DNA of 5,762 bases from Burkholderiales bacterium (GCA_903643055.1 CAHJWV010000670.1:1-5762); one strand, 5' to 3'. Positions 1 through 5,762 are shown, counted from the stretch's first letter. Program-made: numbers and translations. Notes: generated by a model from the letters alone, not told the origin.

Positions 1-194
1 TGAACGAAGGCCGCATCGCCGGCGAGTTGCCGATCGCTGAATGCAGCGAAGCCCGCATCGGCCTGCTGATGTCGGGCTCGGCCGCCGATGGCGGGGTGCA
101 GACAACGGCAACGGTTCACACAAAGACAAAAGCAGAGATAGAAGCAGAGATAAAAGCAGAGATAAAAGCAGAGACCGAAGGGCCGACGGCATGA
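1..194 (+). CDS. Nucleoside ABC transporter ATP-binding protein, C-terminal end (5' truncated)
   Basis: Only the last 63 complete codons are present, read from base 3 to the TGA at 192-194. The peptide begins NEGRIAGELP and continues to EARIGLLMSGSAADGG. This is the usual end of the double-domain ATPases of sugar and nucleoside importers, where an EGRI-G strand is followed by an 'IGLLM-G' ending. The Walker and signature motifs lie upstream, outside the window. The protein should power the importer formed by the two permeases that follow. After the normal family ending there is an extra charged tail of about 30 residues, containing four K/E-A-E-I/T units coded by a 12-base tandem repeat. The stop overlaps the next start as ATGA, which suggests translational coupling. 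The ATPase assignment rests on this short end plus the two permeases, so family is likely and substrate is inferred. Confidence 0.85.
   Translation, partial: NEGRIAGELPIAECSEARIGLLMSGSAADGGVQTTATVHTKTKAEIEAEIKAEIKAETEGPTA
129..176 (+). repeat. 12-bp tandem repeat, four copies, inside the ATPase gene end
   Basis: Four head-to-tail copies of a 12-base unit (consensus aaagcagagata) occupy 129-140, 141-152, 153-164 and 165-176. Copy 2 starts with g and copy 4 ends in acc instead of ata. Because 12 is a multiple of 3, gain or loss of a copy keeps the reading frame. In the ATPase frame the units read KAEI, EAEI, KAEI and KAET. The stretch is purine-rich and A-rich and uses ATA three times, unlike the GC-rich coding around it. 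Replication slippage is the likely origin. Confidence 0.95.
177..182 (+). promoter_or_regulatory. Ribosome binding site for the first permease
   Basis: GAAGGG lies 8 bases before the ATG at 191 and inside the end of the ATPase gene. It favours 191 as the real start over the in-frame ATG at 41, whose extension would code an implausible SRD-repeat peptide read from the same tandem repeat. Confidence 0.65.
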
Positions 195-1345
195 ATTCCT
201 CAACCTCCTTGCCGCGCTGGGCCGATGTGCTGCTGATGCCGCTGGTCAATCTGGCGATTGCGTTGCTGGCCGCCGCTCTCGTCGTGGCGCTGGTCGGCCA
301 GAGCCCGAGCGAGGTGATCACGGTGCTGATCCACGGTGCATTCGGCACGCCGCGCGGCCTGAGCTATACGCTGTACTACGCGACCAGCTTCATCTTCACC
401 GGCCTGGCGGTCGCGGTGGCTTTTCATGGCGGGCTGTTCAACATCGGCGCTGAAGGGCAGGCGATTTTGGGTGGCCTGGGCACCGGCTTGGTGGGCTTGT
501 GGCTGTCGCACAAATTGCCTGCGCCCATCTTGCTGCCCTTGATGCTGCTCGGCGGCGCGCTGTTCGGCATGGCGTGGGCGGCGGTGCCGGCTTATCTGCA
601 GGCTTATCGCGGCAGCCACATCGTGATCACGACCATCATGTTCAACTTTCTCGCCAGCACGCTGCTCGTCTATCTGCTAGTGAACCACTTGAAGGCATCG
701 GGCGGCATGTCGATCGAGAGCGAAGCCTTCGGCCCGGCCGCGCACCTGCCGGGCATGCACGAGGCGCTGGCCTGGTTCGGCATCGAATGGCCCTCGTCGC
801 CGCTCAACCTCAGCCTGGTGCTGGCGCTGCTGTCGGCGCTGGGCGTGTATGCGCTGCTGTGGCGCAGCCGCGCGGGCTACCGGCTGCGCGCGGTCGGCTC
901 CAGCGAAGGCGCTGCGGCCTATGCCGGCATCCACACGAAGCATCAGGTGATCGTGGCGATGGGCATCTCGGGCGCGCTGGCCGGCATGGTCGGCATGAAC
1001 GAGATCGCGGGCGTCAACGGCAAGCTGCTGCTTGATTTCGTCGGCGGCGCCGGCTTCACCGGCATTGCGGTCGCGGTGATGGGGCGCAATCACCCGTTCG
1101 GCATCGTGCTGGCGAGCATGCTGTTTGGCGCGCTGTTCCAGGGCGGCGCCGAAGTCAGCTTTGACGTTCCGAACTTCAGCCGCGACATGGTCGTGATGCT
1201 GCAGGGCTTCATCGTGCTGTTTTCCGGCGCGATGGCTTATGTGATCGCGCCATGGGTCGGGCGCGGCCTGTCGCTGCTGCGGCGCGCGTTCCGCCGCCGC
1301 TCCGCGTCAACGGCAGCGCAGCAGCCGGGGGCCGCCCATGGATGA
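191..1345 (+). CDS. Nucleoside ABC transporter permease, first subunit (NupB/NupP-like)
   Basis: A 384-residue inner-membrane protein of the BPD_transp_2 type, one half of the channel of an ABC importer. Hydrophobic segments lie roughly at residues 13-37, 61-79, 88-107, 110-137, 144-165, 206-225, 252-275, 287-320 and 335-353. The family hallmark is TGLAVAVAFHGGLFNIGAEG (70-89), followed by SHIVITTIMFNFLA (142-155). The cytoplasmic loop GYRLRAVGSSEGAAAYAGI (229-247) probably contacts the ATPase. This signature set is typical of the NupP/BmpA-associated nucleoside permeases rather than of amino-acid permeases. The start at 191 is chosen for the ATGA overlap with the ATPase stop, the GAAGGG upstream, and a sensible N-terminus (MNSSTSLPRW then the first membrane span). 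The C-terminus is a basic, cytoplasmic-looking tail (RRAFRRR). Nucleoside specificity is inferred from the salvage genes that follow; exact substrates cannot be read from sequence. Confidence 0.93.
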   Translation: MNSSTSLPRWADVLLMPLVNLAIALLAAALVVALVGQSPSEVITVLIHGAFGTPRGLSYTLYYATSFIFTGLAVAVAFHGGLFNIGAEGQAILGGLGTGLVGLWLSHKLPAPILLPLMLLGGALFGMAWAAVPAYLQAYRGSHIVITTIMFNFLASTLLVYLLVNHLKASGGMSIESEAFGPAAHLPGMHEALAWFGIEWPSSPLNLSLVLALLSALGVYALLWRSRAGYRLRAVGSSEGAAAYAGIHTKHQVIVAMGISGALAGMVGMNEIAGVNGKLLLDFVGGAGFTGIAVAVMGRNHPFGIVLASMLFGALFQGGAEVSFDVPNFSRDMVVMLQGFIVLFSGAMAYVIAPWVGRGLSLLRRAFRRRSASTAAQQPGAAHG

Positions 1346-2306
1346 CGCACTCGTCGGCGCGCTGCTTGCCTCGACGCTGCGGGTGGCGACACCGCTGATC
1401 CTGTGCGCGCTGGCCGGCTTGTTGACCGAGCGCGCGGGCGTGGTCGACATCGGCCTGGAAGGCAAGATGCTGTTCGCCGCTTTTGTGGCCGGCGCCAGCG
1501 GTGCGGCCTTTGGCTCCACTACCGCGGCCTTGCTGTTGGCGATGGGCGCTGGCGTGCTGCTGTCGTGGCTGCATGGCGCGGCCTGTGTCAGCCATCGCGG
1601 CGATCAGGTGGTGTCGGGCGTGGCGATCAATATCCTCGCCGCCGGGCTGACGGTGGTGCTCGGGCTGGCCTGGTTCCATCAAGGCGGGCAGACGCCGCCG
1701 GTCGGCAGCGACGTTCGCCTGCAAGCGCTGTGGCCGGGTGCCGCGGCGGCGCTGGGTGGCATTCCGTTCATCGGCCCGATCCTCGGTGACGGGCTGCTGA
1801 GCCACAACGCATTGGTCTATGTGGCGCTGCTGCTGGTGGGCGCCGTCTGGTGGCTGCTGTACCGCACGCGCTTCGGCCTGCGGCTGCGCGCGGTCGGCGA
1901 GAACCCGCACATGGTCGATGCGGCCGGCGTGTCCGTGGCGCGGCTGCGTTATGCCGCGCTCACCTTGAACGGCATGTTGTGCGGGCTGGCGGGCAGTTAC
2001 CTGGTGCTGGCGCAGAACGCATCGTTCGCGCCCAACATGACGGCCGGTCGCGGCTTCATGGCGCTGGCCGCGATGATCTTCGGCAACTGGCGGCCGGTGC
2101 CGGCGCTGGGCGCCTGCCTGCTGTTCGGCTTTCTCGATGCTGCCGCGATCCGCCTGCAGGGCGTGGTGGTGCCTGGCCTCGGCGAGGTGCCGGTGCAGGC
2201 CGTGCAGGCCTTGCCGTATCTGCTCACCGTGATCCTGCTCGCCGGCTTCATCGGCAAATCGGCCGCGCCGAAAGCGCTGGGCCGGCCTTATCTCAAAGAA
2301 CGTTGA
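1338..2306 (+). CDS. Nucleoside ABC transporter permease, second subunit (NupC/NupQ-like)
   Basis: A 322-residue integral membrane protein that should pair with the preceding permease. It carries the family motif LTERAGVVDIGLEGKM (29-44), the DQVVSGVAINILAAGL segment (89-104) and the cytoplasmic loop RTRFGLRLRAVGENPHMVDAAGV (176-198). The last is the counterpart of the loop in the first subunit, so the two are paralogues. GFMALAAMIFGNWRPVPALGACLLFG (239-264) is the usual C-terminal membrane hairpin. The start overlaps the upstream gene by 8 bases and has only a weak G-rich site (1327-1331) in front, so coupled translation is likely. The final codons (L-K-E-R-stop) form the first unit of a tandem repeat running into the gap before cdd. 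A branched-chain amino-acid or ribose permease is the distant alternative, but the neighbours argue for nucleosides. Confidence 0.93.
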   Translation: MDDALVGALLASTLRVATPLILCALAGLLTERAGVVDIGLEGKMLFAAFVAGASGAAFGSTTAALLLAMGAGVLLSWLHGAACVSHRGDQVVSGVAINILAAGLTVVLGLAWFHQGGQTPPVGSDVRLQALWPGAAAALGGIPFIGPILGDGLLSHNALVYVALLLVGAVWWLLYRTRFGLRLRAVGENPHMVDAAGVSVARLRYAALTLNGMLCGLAGSYLVLAQNASFAPNMTAGRGFMALAAMIFGNWRPVPALGACLLFGFLDAAAIRLQGVVVPGLGEVPVQAVQALPYLLTVILLAGFIGKSAAPKALGRPYLKER

Positions 2307-2337
2307 TTCAAAGACGTTGACCCAAAGACAGTTGAAC
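2294..2337 (+). repeat. Imperfect ~15-bp tandem repeat, three copies, over the permease stop codon
   Basis: Three head-to-tail units share the pattern CAAAGA-(A/C)-C/A-GTTGA: 2294-2308, 2309-2322 and 2323-2337 (lengths 15, 14 and 15). The first unit is the end of the second permease gene, coding K-E-R-stop. The next two are noncoding near-copies that fill most of the 42-base gap before cdd. Each copy contains a TGA. No stem-loop with a T-run is formed, so it does not look like a terminator. Confidence 0.85.
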
Positions 2338-2348
2338 AACGCGACCCC

Positions 2349-2780
2349 ATGACCCTCTCTACGCAAGCCGGGCCCACCGAGGCCCAGGAAAATCAGCTGC
2401 TGAACGCTGCGCGCGAAGCGCAGGCCAAGGCCTATGCGCCGTATTCGAAGTTTCATGTGGGCGCGGCGGTGCTCGATGAGCATGGCGAGGTGCATGCCGG
2501 CTGCAACGTCGAGAACGCGGCCTATCCGCAAGGCGTGTGTGCCGAAGCCGGTGCCTTGAGCGCGATGGTGCTGGCCGGTGGCCGGCAGGTGAAGGCGGTG
2601 GCGGTGATCGGCCATGGCGACGCGCTGGTCACGCCCTGCGGCGGCTGCCGCCAGAAGCTGCGCGAGTTCGCCGCCGCGGGCACGCCGATTCTGGTGGGCG
2701 ATGCCCACAGCCTGCGCGCGCGCTTCACGCTCGATCAATTGCTGCCCGAGAGCTTCGGCCCGGCGCACCTGCTGCCATGA
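2349..2780 (+). CDS. cdd: Cytidine deaminase
   Basis: A 143-residue cytosolic enzyme that hydrolyses cytidine and deoxycytidine to uridine and deoxyuridine plus ammonia. Its length matches the short, tetrameric zinc class. The zinc ligands are Cys64, Cys97 and Cys100 (CAE and PCGGC motifs), and Glu66 is the catalytic proton shuttle. Asn53 and Glu55 in CNVENAAYP should bind the ribose. The N-terminal AYAPYSKFHVGAAV (29-42) is also family-typical. The residue after the catalytic glutamate is Ala67, where the Bacillus and human enzymes have arginine. There is no clear Shine-Dalgarno sequence before the ATG; the start is supported by a normal N-terminus. The 3' end overlaps the next gene as ATGA. 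In this cluster Cdd prepares imported cytidine-type nucleosides for phosphorolysis. Confidence 0.97.
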   Translation: MTLSTQAGPTEAQENQLLNAAREAQAKAYAPYSKFHVGAAVLDEHGEVHAGCNVENAAYPQGVCAEAGALSAMVLAGGRQVKAVAVIGHGDALVTPCGGCRQKLREFAAAGTPILVGDAHSLRARFTLDQLLPESFGPAHLLP

Positions 2781-3637
2781 CGCTCGGCCATCCAGTTAGT
2801 CCTTCAGCGCCGGGCGCGGGGCCGGGCGTCGTCGCGAACCATGCCGCGATCCACCAGGTGCGCACCCGCGCGCCGCAGGCCGAGCCGCGCATCGGCATCG
2901 TGCTCGGCTCCGGCTGGTCGGGCCTGACCGACCATGTGCGTCACGCGGTGCGCATTCCTTACGGCGAACTCGAAGGCTTTCCGCAGGCCACCGTGCTCGG
3001 GCATCAGGGCGAGCTGTGGCTGGGCCAGATCGGCCCGCACCAGGTGGCGGTGATGAGCGGGCGCAAGCACGTCTATGAAAACGGCGATGTCGACGGCATG
3101 AAGCGCCCGCTGCAGACCTTGCGCGCGCTCGGCTGCGACGTGCTGGTGCAGACCAATGCCGCCGGCAGCCTGCGGGCCGACATGCCGCCGGGCAGCCTGA
3201 TGGTGATCAGCGACCACCTGAACCTGCCGCAGCGCTCGCCGTTGATCGGCGAAGGCGGCTCCGACCGCTTCGTCAGCATGACCGATGCCTACGACCCGGC
3301 GCTGCGCGCGATGGCGCAATCGGTGGCCAGCCTGGGCGGCGTCTCGTTGCATGAAGGTGTCTATGCGTGGTTCATCGGGCCACAGTTCGAGACCCCGGCA
3401 GAGATCCGCATGGTGCAGCGCCTGGGCGCCGACGCCGCGGGCATGAGCACCGTGCCGGAGACCATTCTTGCGCGCCGCGCCGGCATGCGCGTGTTGGCCT
3501 TTTCGCTGATCACGAACATGGGCGCGGGCCTGTCTGCCGAGCCTTTGAGCCATGCGCACACGCTGTCGCAGGCCCAGGCCACCAGCGCTGTCGCCAGTGG
3601 CCTGCTCGCCGATGTGATCTCGGCGATCACGCTGTGA
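2777..3637 (+). CDS. punA: Purine-nucleoside phosphorylase, trimeric class I type
   Basis: A 286-residue cytosolic enzyme that splits purine nucleosides with phosphate into free base and (deoxy)ribose-1-phosphate. Phosphate-binding residues are visible: Ser45 in GIVLGSGWSGL, His76 in GHQGEL, Arg96 and His98 in SGRKHVYE, and Ala128 in TNAAGSL. The purine-pocket residues Glu205 (GPQFETPAE) and Asn247 (SLITNMGAG) match those that select 6-oxopurines such as inosine and guanosine in the human enzyme. GMSTVPE (222-228) places Met223 at the sugar. It is not the hexameric DeoD type found in the E. coli deo operon. The ATG overlaps the cdd stop as ATGA. The N-terminus is roughly a dozen residues longer than the human protein, but the next in-frame Met is residue 93, past essential motifs, so 2777 is the start. 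PunA and XapA share these motifs and cannot be separated by eye, so the symbol is tentative. Confidence 0.95.
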   Translation: MTLGHPVSPSAPGAGPGVVANHAAIHQVRTRAPQAEPRIGIVLGSGWSGLTDHVRHAVRIPYGELEGFPQATVLGHQGELWLGQIGPHQVAVMSGRKHVYENGDVDGMKRPLQTLRALGCDVLVQTNAAGSLRADMPPGSLMVISDHLNLPQRSPLIGEGGSDRFVSMTDAYDPALRAMAQSVASLGGVSLHEGVYAWFIGPQFETPAEIRMVQRLGADAAGMSTVPETILARRAGMRVLAFSLITNMGAGLSAEPLSHAHTLSQAQATSAVASGLLADVISAITL

Positions 3638-3690
3638 GCACTGCCGCCTCGCCTTCAACTTCAACCCATCGAACCTGAATCGGAACCCGC

Positions 3691-4467
3691 ATGAACTCGC
3701 CGCTTGATCTGCACGCCGCCGCCCGCCGCGCGCTGGCCTGCCTGGACCTGACCAGCCTCAACGACGGCGACACCGAAGCCGATGTGATTCGTCTGTGCGA
3801 ACGCGCACAGGGCCCGCACGGCAGCGTGGCCGCGGTCTGCGTGTGGCCGCGCTTTGCTGCGCTGGCGCGCAACCGTTTGCCCGCGAACATTCAAGTGGCG
3901 GCGGTGGCTAACTTCCCACACGGTGGCACTGACATCGCCGCGGCTGTGGCCGACACACAGGCCATCGTGCAGAGCGGCGCGCAGGAAGTGGACGTGGTGT
4001 TGCCCTACCGTGCGCTGTTGCAAGGCAATGAAGCCGCAGTCAGTGCGCTGCTGAACGCCGTGCGCGAAGCCTGCCCTGGCCTGATCTTGAAGGTGATCCT
4101 GGAAACCGGCGAGTTGAACGACCTGGGTCTGATCACTCGCGCTTCGCAACTGGCACTGTTTGCCGGTGCCGATTTCCTCAAGACCAGCACCGGCAAGACG
4201 CCGCGCAGCGCGACGCCCGAAGCGGCCATCGCCATGCTGAACGCGATTCGGGCCGATCAGGCGTCCGCGGGACGGGTCGGCTTCAAGCCTTCCGGAGGCA
4301 TTCGCACGGTGGCAGAAGCGGCGGTTTATCTGTCGCTGACTGAAGAGGCTTTGGGTGAAGCGGCGCTGCAGCCAACGCGCTTTCGCATCGGCGCCAGCAG
4401 CCTGCTCAACGACATCGAAGCCCTGCTGGGCGGCCAGACCGCGCCGGTGGCCGGCAGCGGCTACTGA
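3691..4467 (+). CDS. deoC: Deoxyribose-phosphate aldolase
   Basis: A 258-residue cytosolic class I aldolase that cleaves 2-deoxyribose-5-phosphate to acetaldehyde and glyceraldehyde-3-phosphate. Its length is almost that of E. coli DeoC (259). The Schiff-base lysine is Lys164 in GADFLKTSTGK, the second active-site lysine is Lys199 in VGFKPSGGIRT, and Asp101 lies in EVDVVLPYRAL. The C-terminal residue is Tyr258, matching the catalytic-tail tyrosine of the E. coli enzyme. LDLTSLNDGDTE (18-29) and VANFPHGGTDI (72-82) are also typical. It begins 53 bases after the phosphorylase stop, the largest gap here. That gap holds nothing recognisable apart from a doubled cttcaa (3653-3664), and the ribosome site is weak (GGA at 3682-3684). 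It uses the deoxyribose phosphate released by the phosphorylases after isomerisation by phosphopentomutase, which is not encoded here. Confidence 0.98.
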   Translation: MNSPLDLHAAARRALACLDLTSLNDGDTEADVIRLCERAQGPHGSVAAVCVWPRFAALARNRLPANIQVAAVANFPHGGTDIAAAVADTQAIVQSGAQEVDVVLPYRALLQGNEAAVSALLNAVREACPGLILKVILETGELNDLGLITRASQLALFAGADFLKTSTGKTPRSATPEAAIAMLNAIRADQASAGRVGFKPSGGIRTVAEAAVYLSLTEEALGEAALQPTRFRIGASSLLNDIEALLGGQTAPVAGSGY

Positions 4468-4476
4468 ACAAGGGAC

Positions 4477-4482
4477 AAAAGG
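4477..4482 (+). promoter_or_regulatory. Ribosome binding site for deoA
   Basis: AAAAGG ends 5 bases before the ATG at 4488, in the 20-base gap after deoC. A second purine run, AAGGGA, lies at 4470-4475 but is further than usual from the start. The site agrees with the start inferred from the N-terminal protein match. Confidence 0.6.
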
Positions 4483-4487
4483 CAGCG

Positions 4488-5762
4488 ATGCTTGCGCAGG
4501 AAGTCATCCGCACCAAACGCGATGGCGCGGCCCTCGATGGCGCGCAGATCGATGCGTTCGTGCGCGGTCTTGCCGATGGCTCCTGGAGCGAGGGCCAGGC
4601 CGCCGCGATGGCGATGGCGCTCTACCTGCGCGGCATGACGGGCGCCGAGACGGTCGCGCTGACGAAGGCCATGACACAGTCAGGCACGCAGCTGGACTGG
4701 GCCGCACTTGACTTGCCCGGCCCGGTGCTCGACAAGCATTCCACCGGCGGCGTGGGCGACAAGCTCAGCCTGCTGCTGGCGCCGATCGTCGCGGCCTGCG
4801 GTGGTTTCGTGCCGATGATTTCCGGCCGCGGCCTGGGCCACACCGGCGGCACGCTCGACAAGCTCGACAGCATTCCCGGCTATCGAACCACGGTGACGCT
4901 CGATGAGCTGCGCGCGGCCGTACGCAGCGTGGGCTGTGCGATCGTCGGAGCGACCGACCAGCTCGCGCCGGCCGATCGGCGGCTCTATGCGATCCGCGAT
5001 GTGACGGCCACCGTCGAATCGATTCCGCTGATTACCGCGAGCATCCTGTCGAAGAAGCTCGCGGCCGGGCTGCAGGGCCTGGTGATGGACGTGAAGCTGG
5101 GCAACGGCGCTTTTGCCGCCGAGCCGGCGATGGCGCAGGCGTTGGCGCATTCGCTGGTGACGGTGGCGCAAGGCGCGGGCCTGCCGACGCGGGCGCACAT
5201 CACCGACATGAACCAGGTGCTGGGCCGCAGTTGTGGCAACGCGCTGGAAGTGCATGAAGCGCTGCGCTTTCTGCGCGGCGAGGAGCGCGAGCCGCGCCTG
5301 TTGGAACTGACGCGCACGCTGGCGGCCGACATGCTGTCGATCGGTGGCATTGAGCCGCAGCTGGGCGCCGCGCGCCAGCGTATCGATCGTGTGCTCGACA
5401 ACGGCCGCGCGCTGGAGCAGTTCGCTCGCATGGTGTCGGCCCTCGGCGGCCCGGTTGATTTCATCGAGCGGGCGGATCATCATCTGCCCAAGGCGCCGGT
5501 GGAGCGTGTGGTTAGTGCACGCCGTGATGGCTTCGTCGAGCATGTCGCGACGCGTGAAATCGGCTTGCTGGTCGTGGCGCTCGGTGGGGGCCGCCGCCGG
5601 TCCGATGACCGGATCGACCACCGTGTGGGCCTCAGTGAAGTCATTGGGCTGGGCCGGGCCGTGGCGGCCGGCGATGTGCTGGCCGTCGTGCACGCCGCGG
5701 CGGAGGCTGCGGCCGATGCGGCCTGCGAACAGTTGCACGGGCTGATCCAGATCGGTGATCAG
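4488..5762 (+). CDS. deoA: Thymidine phosphorylase (3' end cut by the window)
   Basis: An open frame of 425 codons with no stop before the window ends; about 15 residues are probably missing relative to the 440-residue E. coli protein. The enzyme phosphorolyses thymidine and deoxyuridine to base plus deoxyribose-1-phosphate. The family signature SGRGLGHTGGTLDKLDSIPG sits at 112-131. Phosphate and substrate residues are present: Lys83-His84-Ser85 in KHSTGGVGD, Ser94, Ser112, Thr122, Arg170, Ser185 and Lys189, each one position below the E. coli number. GGGRRRSDDRIDHRVG near the C-terminus is also conserved. The N-terminus MLAQEVIRTKRDG aligns directly with the E. coli start, fixing the ATG. 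It lies 20 bases after deoC, so the two are surely co-transcribed. GVGDKLSLLLAPIVAACGG is closer to the human-type enzyme than to E. coli. A broad pyrimidine-nucleoside phosphorylase is less likely but not excluded. Confidence 0.97.
   Translation, partial: MLAQEVIRTKRDGAALDGAQIDAFVRGLADGSWSEGQAAAMAMALYLRGMTGAETVALTKAMTQSGTQLDWAALDLPGPVLDKHSTGGVGDKLSLLLAPIVAACGGFVPMISGRGLGHTGGTLDKLDSIPGYRTTVTLDELRAAVRSVGCAIVGATDQLAPADRRLYAIRDVTATVESIPLITASILSKKLAAGLQGLVMDVKLGNGAFAAEPAMAQALAHSLVTVAQGAGLPTRAHITDMNQVLGRSCGNALEVHEALRFLRGEEREPRLLELTRTLAADMLSIGGIEPQLGAARQRIDRVLDNGRALEQFARMVSALGGPVDFIERADHHLPKAPVERVVSARRDGFVEHVATREIGLLVVALGGGRRRSDDRIDHRVGLSEVIGLGRAVAAGDVLAVVHAAAEAAADAACEQLHGLIQIGDQ

Noticed and set aside
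41..190. In-frame upstream extension of the first permease from the ATG at 41, giving 50 more residues with SRD repeats
   Set aside because: This stretch is the ATPase C-terminal coding region in another frame; the extension is a shadow of the 12-base repeat. ATGA overlap and GAAGGG support the start at 191.
2317..2348. Possible promoter before cdd (TTGACC as a -35 box)
   Set aside because: No TATAAT-like box at the right distance; TTGA comes from the tandem repeat copying the permease stop region.
1209..2768. 519-codon open frame on the minus strand across the second permease and cdd
   Set aside because: Composition is dominated by R, Q, H and A, as expected for the antisense of GC-rich genes. 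It has no recognisable motif, and it covers genes with clear family motifs.
3614..3630. Perfect inverted repeat GTGATC-TCGGC-GATCAC near the end of the phosphorylase gene
   Set aside because: The stem is only 6 pairs, lies inside coding sequence and has no T-run after it, so it is not a convincing terminator. Such words are common in this codon usage.
4355..4711. Plus-strand frame bridging deoC and deoA, and similarly 5344-5745 inside deoA
   Set aside because: Arginine- and alanine-rich out-of-frame shadows of deoC and deoA with no family motif.
4680..5738. 352-codon minus-strand open frame opposite deoA
   Set aside because: Same antisense artefact; the plus strand here encodes thymidine phosphorylase with all key residues in the frame starting at 4488.
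1..5762. CytR, DeoR or riboswitch-type control sites
   Set aside because: No clear operator palindrome or leader structure is visible in the short gaps. The main promoter is expected upstream of the window.

Overview
The window is a tightly packed, one-direction (+ strand) gene cluster for taking up and breaking down nucleosides. Its base composition is clearly high in GC, and its codon use is dominated by GCG, CTG, GGC and CGC. Gene content and protein style fit a betaproteobacterium of the order Burkholderiales. That placement is an inference from style and arrangement, not a database match.

Layout: bases 1-194 hold the last 63 codons of an ABC-transporter ATPase, ending in an odd repetitive tail. 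Its stop overlaps (ATGA) the start of the first permease (191-1345), which in turn overlaps the second permease (1338-2306) by 8 bases. Both permeases belong to the BPD_transp_2 type used by the BmpA/NupABC (Lactococcus) and NupNOPQ (Bacillus) nucleoside importers. After a 42-base gap carrying a small tandem repeat come cytidine deaminase (cdd, 2349-2780), a trimeric-type purine-nucleoside phosphorylase (2777-3637, ATGA overlap with cdd), deoxyribose-phosphate aldolase (deoC, 3691-4467) and thymidine phosphorylase (deoA, 4488 to beyond the window end). No gene-free stretch reaches 300 bases; the largest gap is 53 bases. No RNA gene, insertion sequence, CRISPR array, convincing internal promoter or terminator was seen.

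How the genes work together: the ABC importer brings nucleosides in. Cdd turns (deoxy)cytidine into (deoxy)uridine. The purine and thymidine phosphorylases split nucleosides into base plus (deoxy)ribose-1-phosphate. DeoC cleaves deoxyribose-5-phosphate to acetaldehyde and glyceraldehyde-3-phosphate for central metabolism. The linking phosphopentomutase (DeoB) is not in the window and must be nearby or elsewhere.

I found no wholly new system. The least ordinary points are two short tandem repeats at gene junctions: a 12-base repeat coding K/E-A-E-I/T units with rare ATA codons at the end of the ATPase, and a roughly 15-base repeat that copies the last codons and stop of the second permease.
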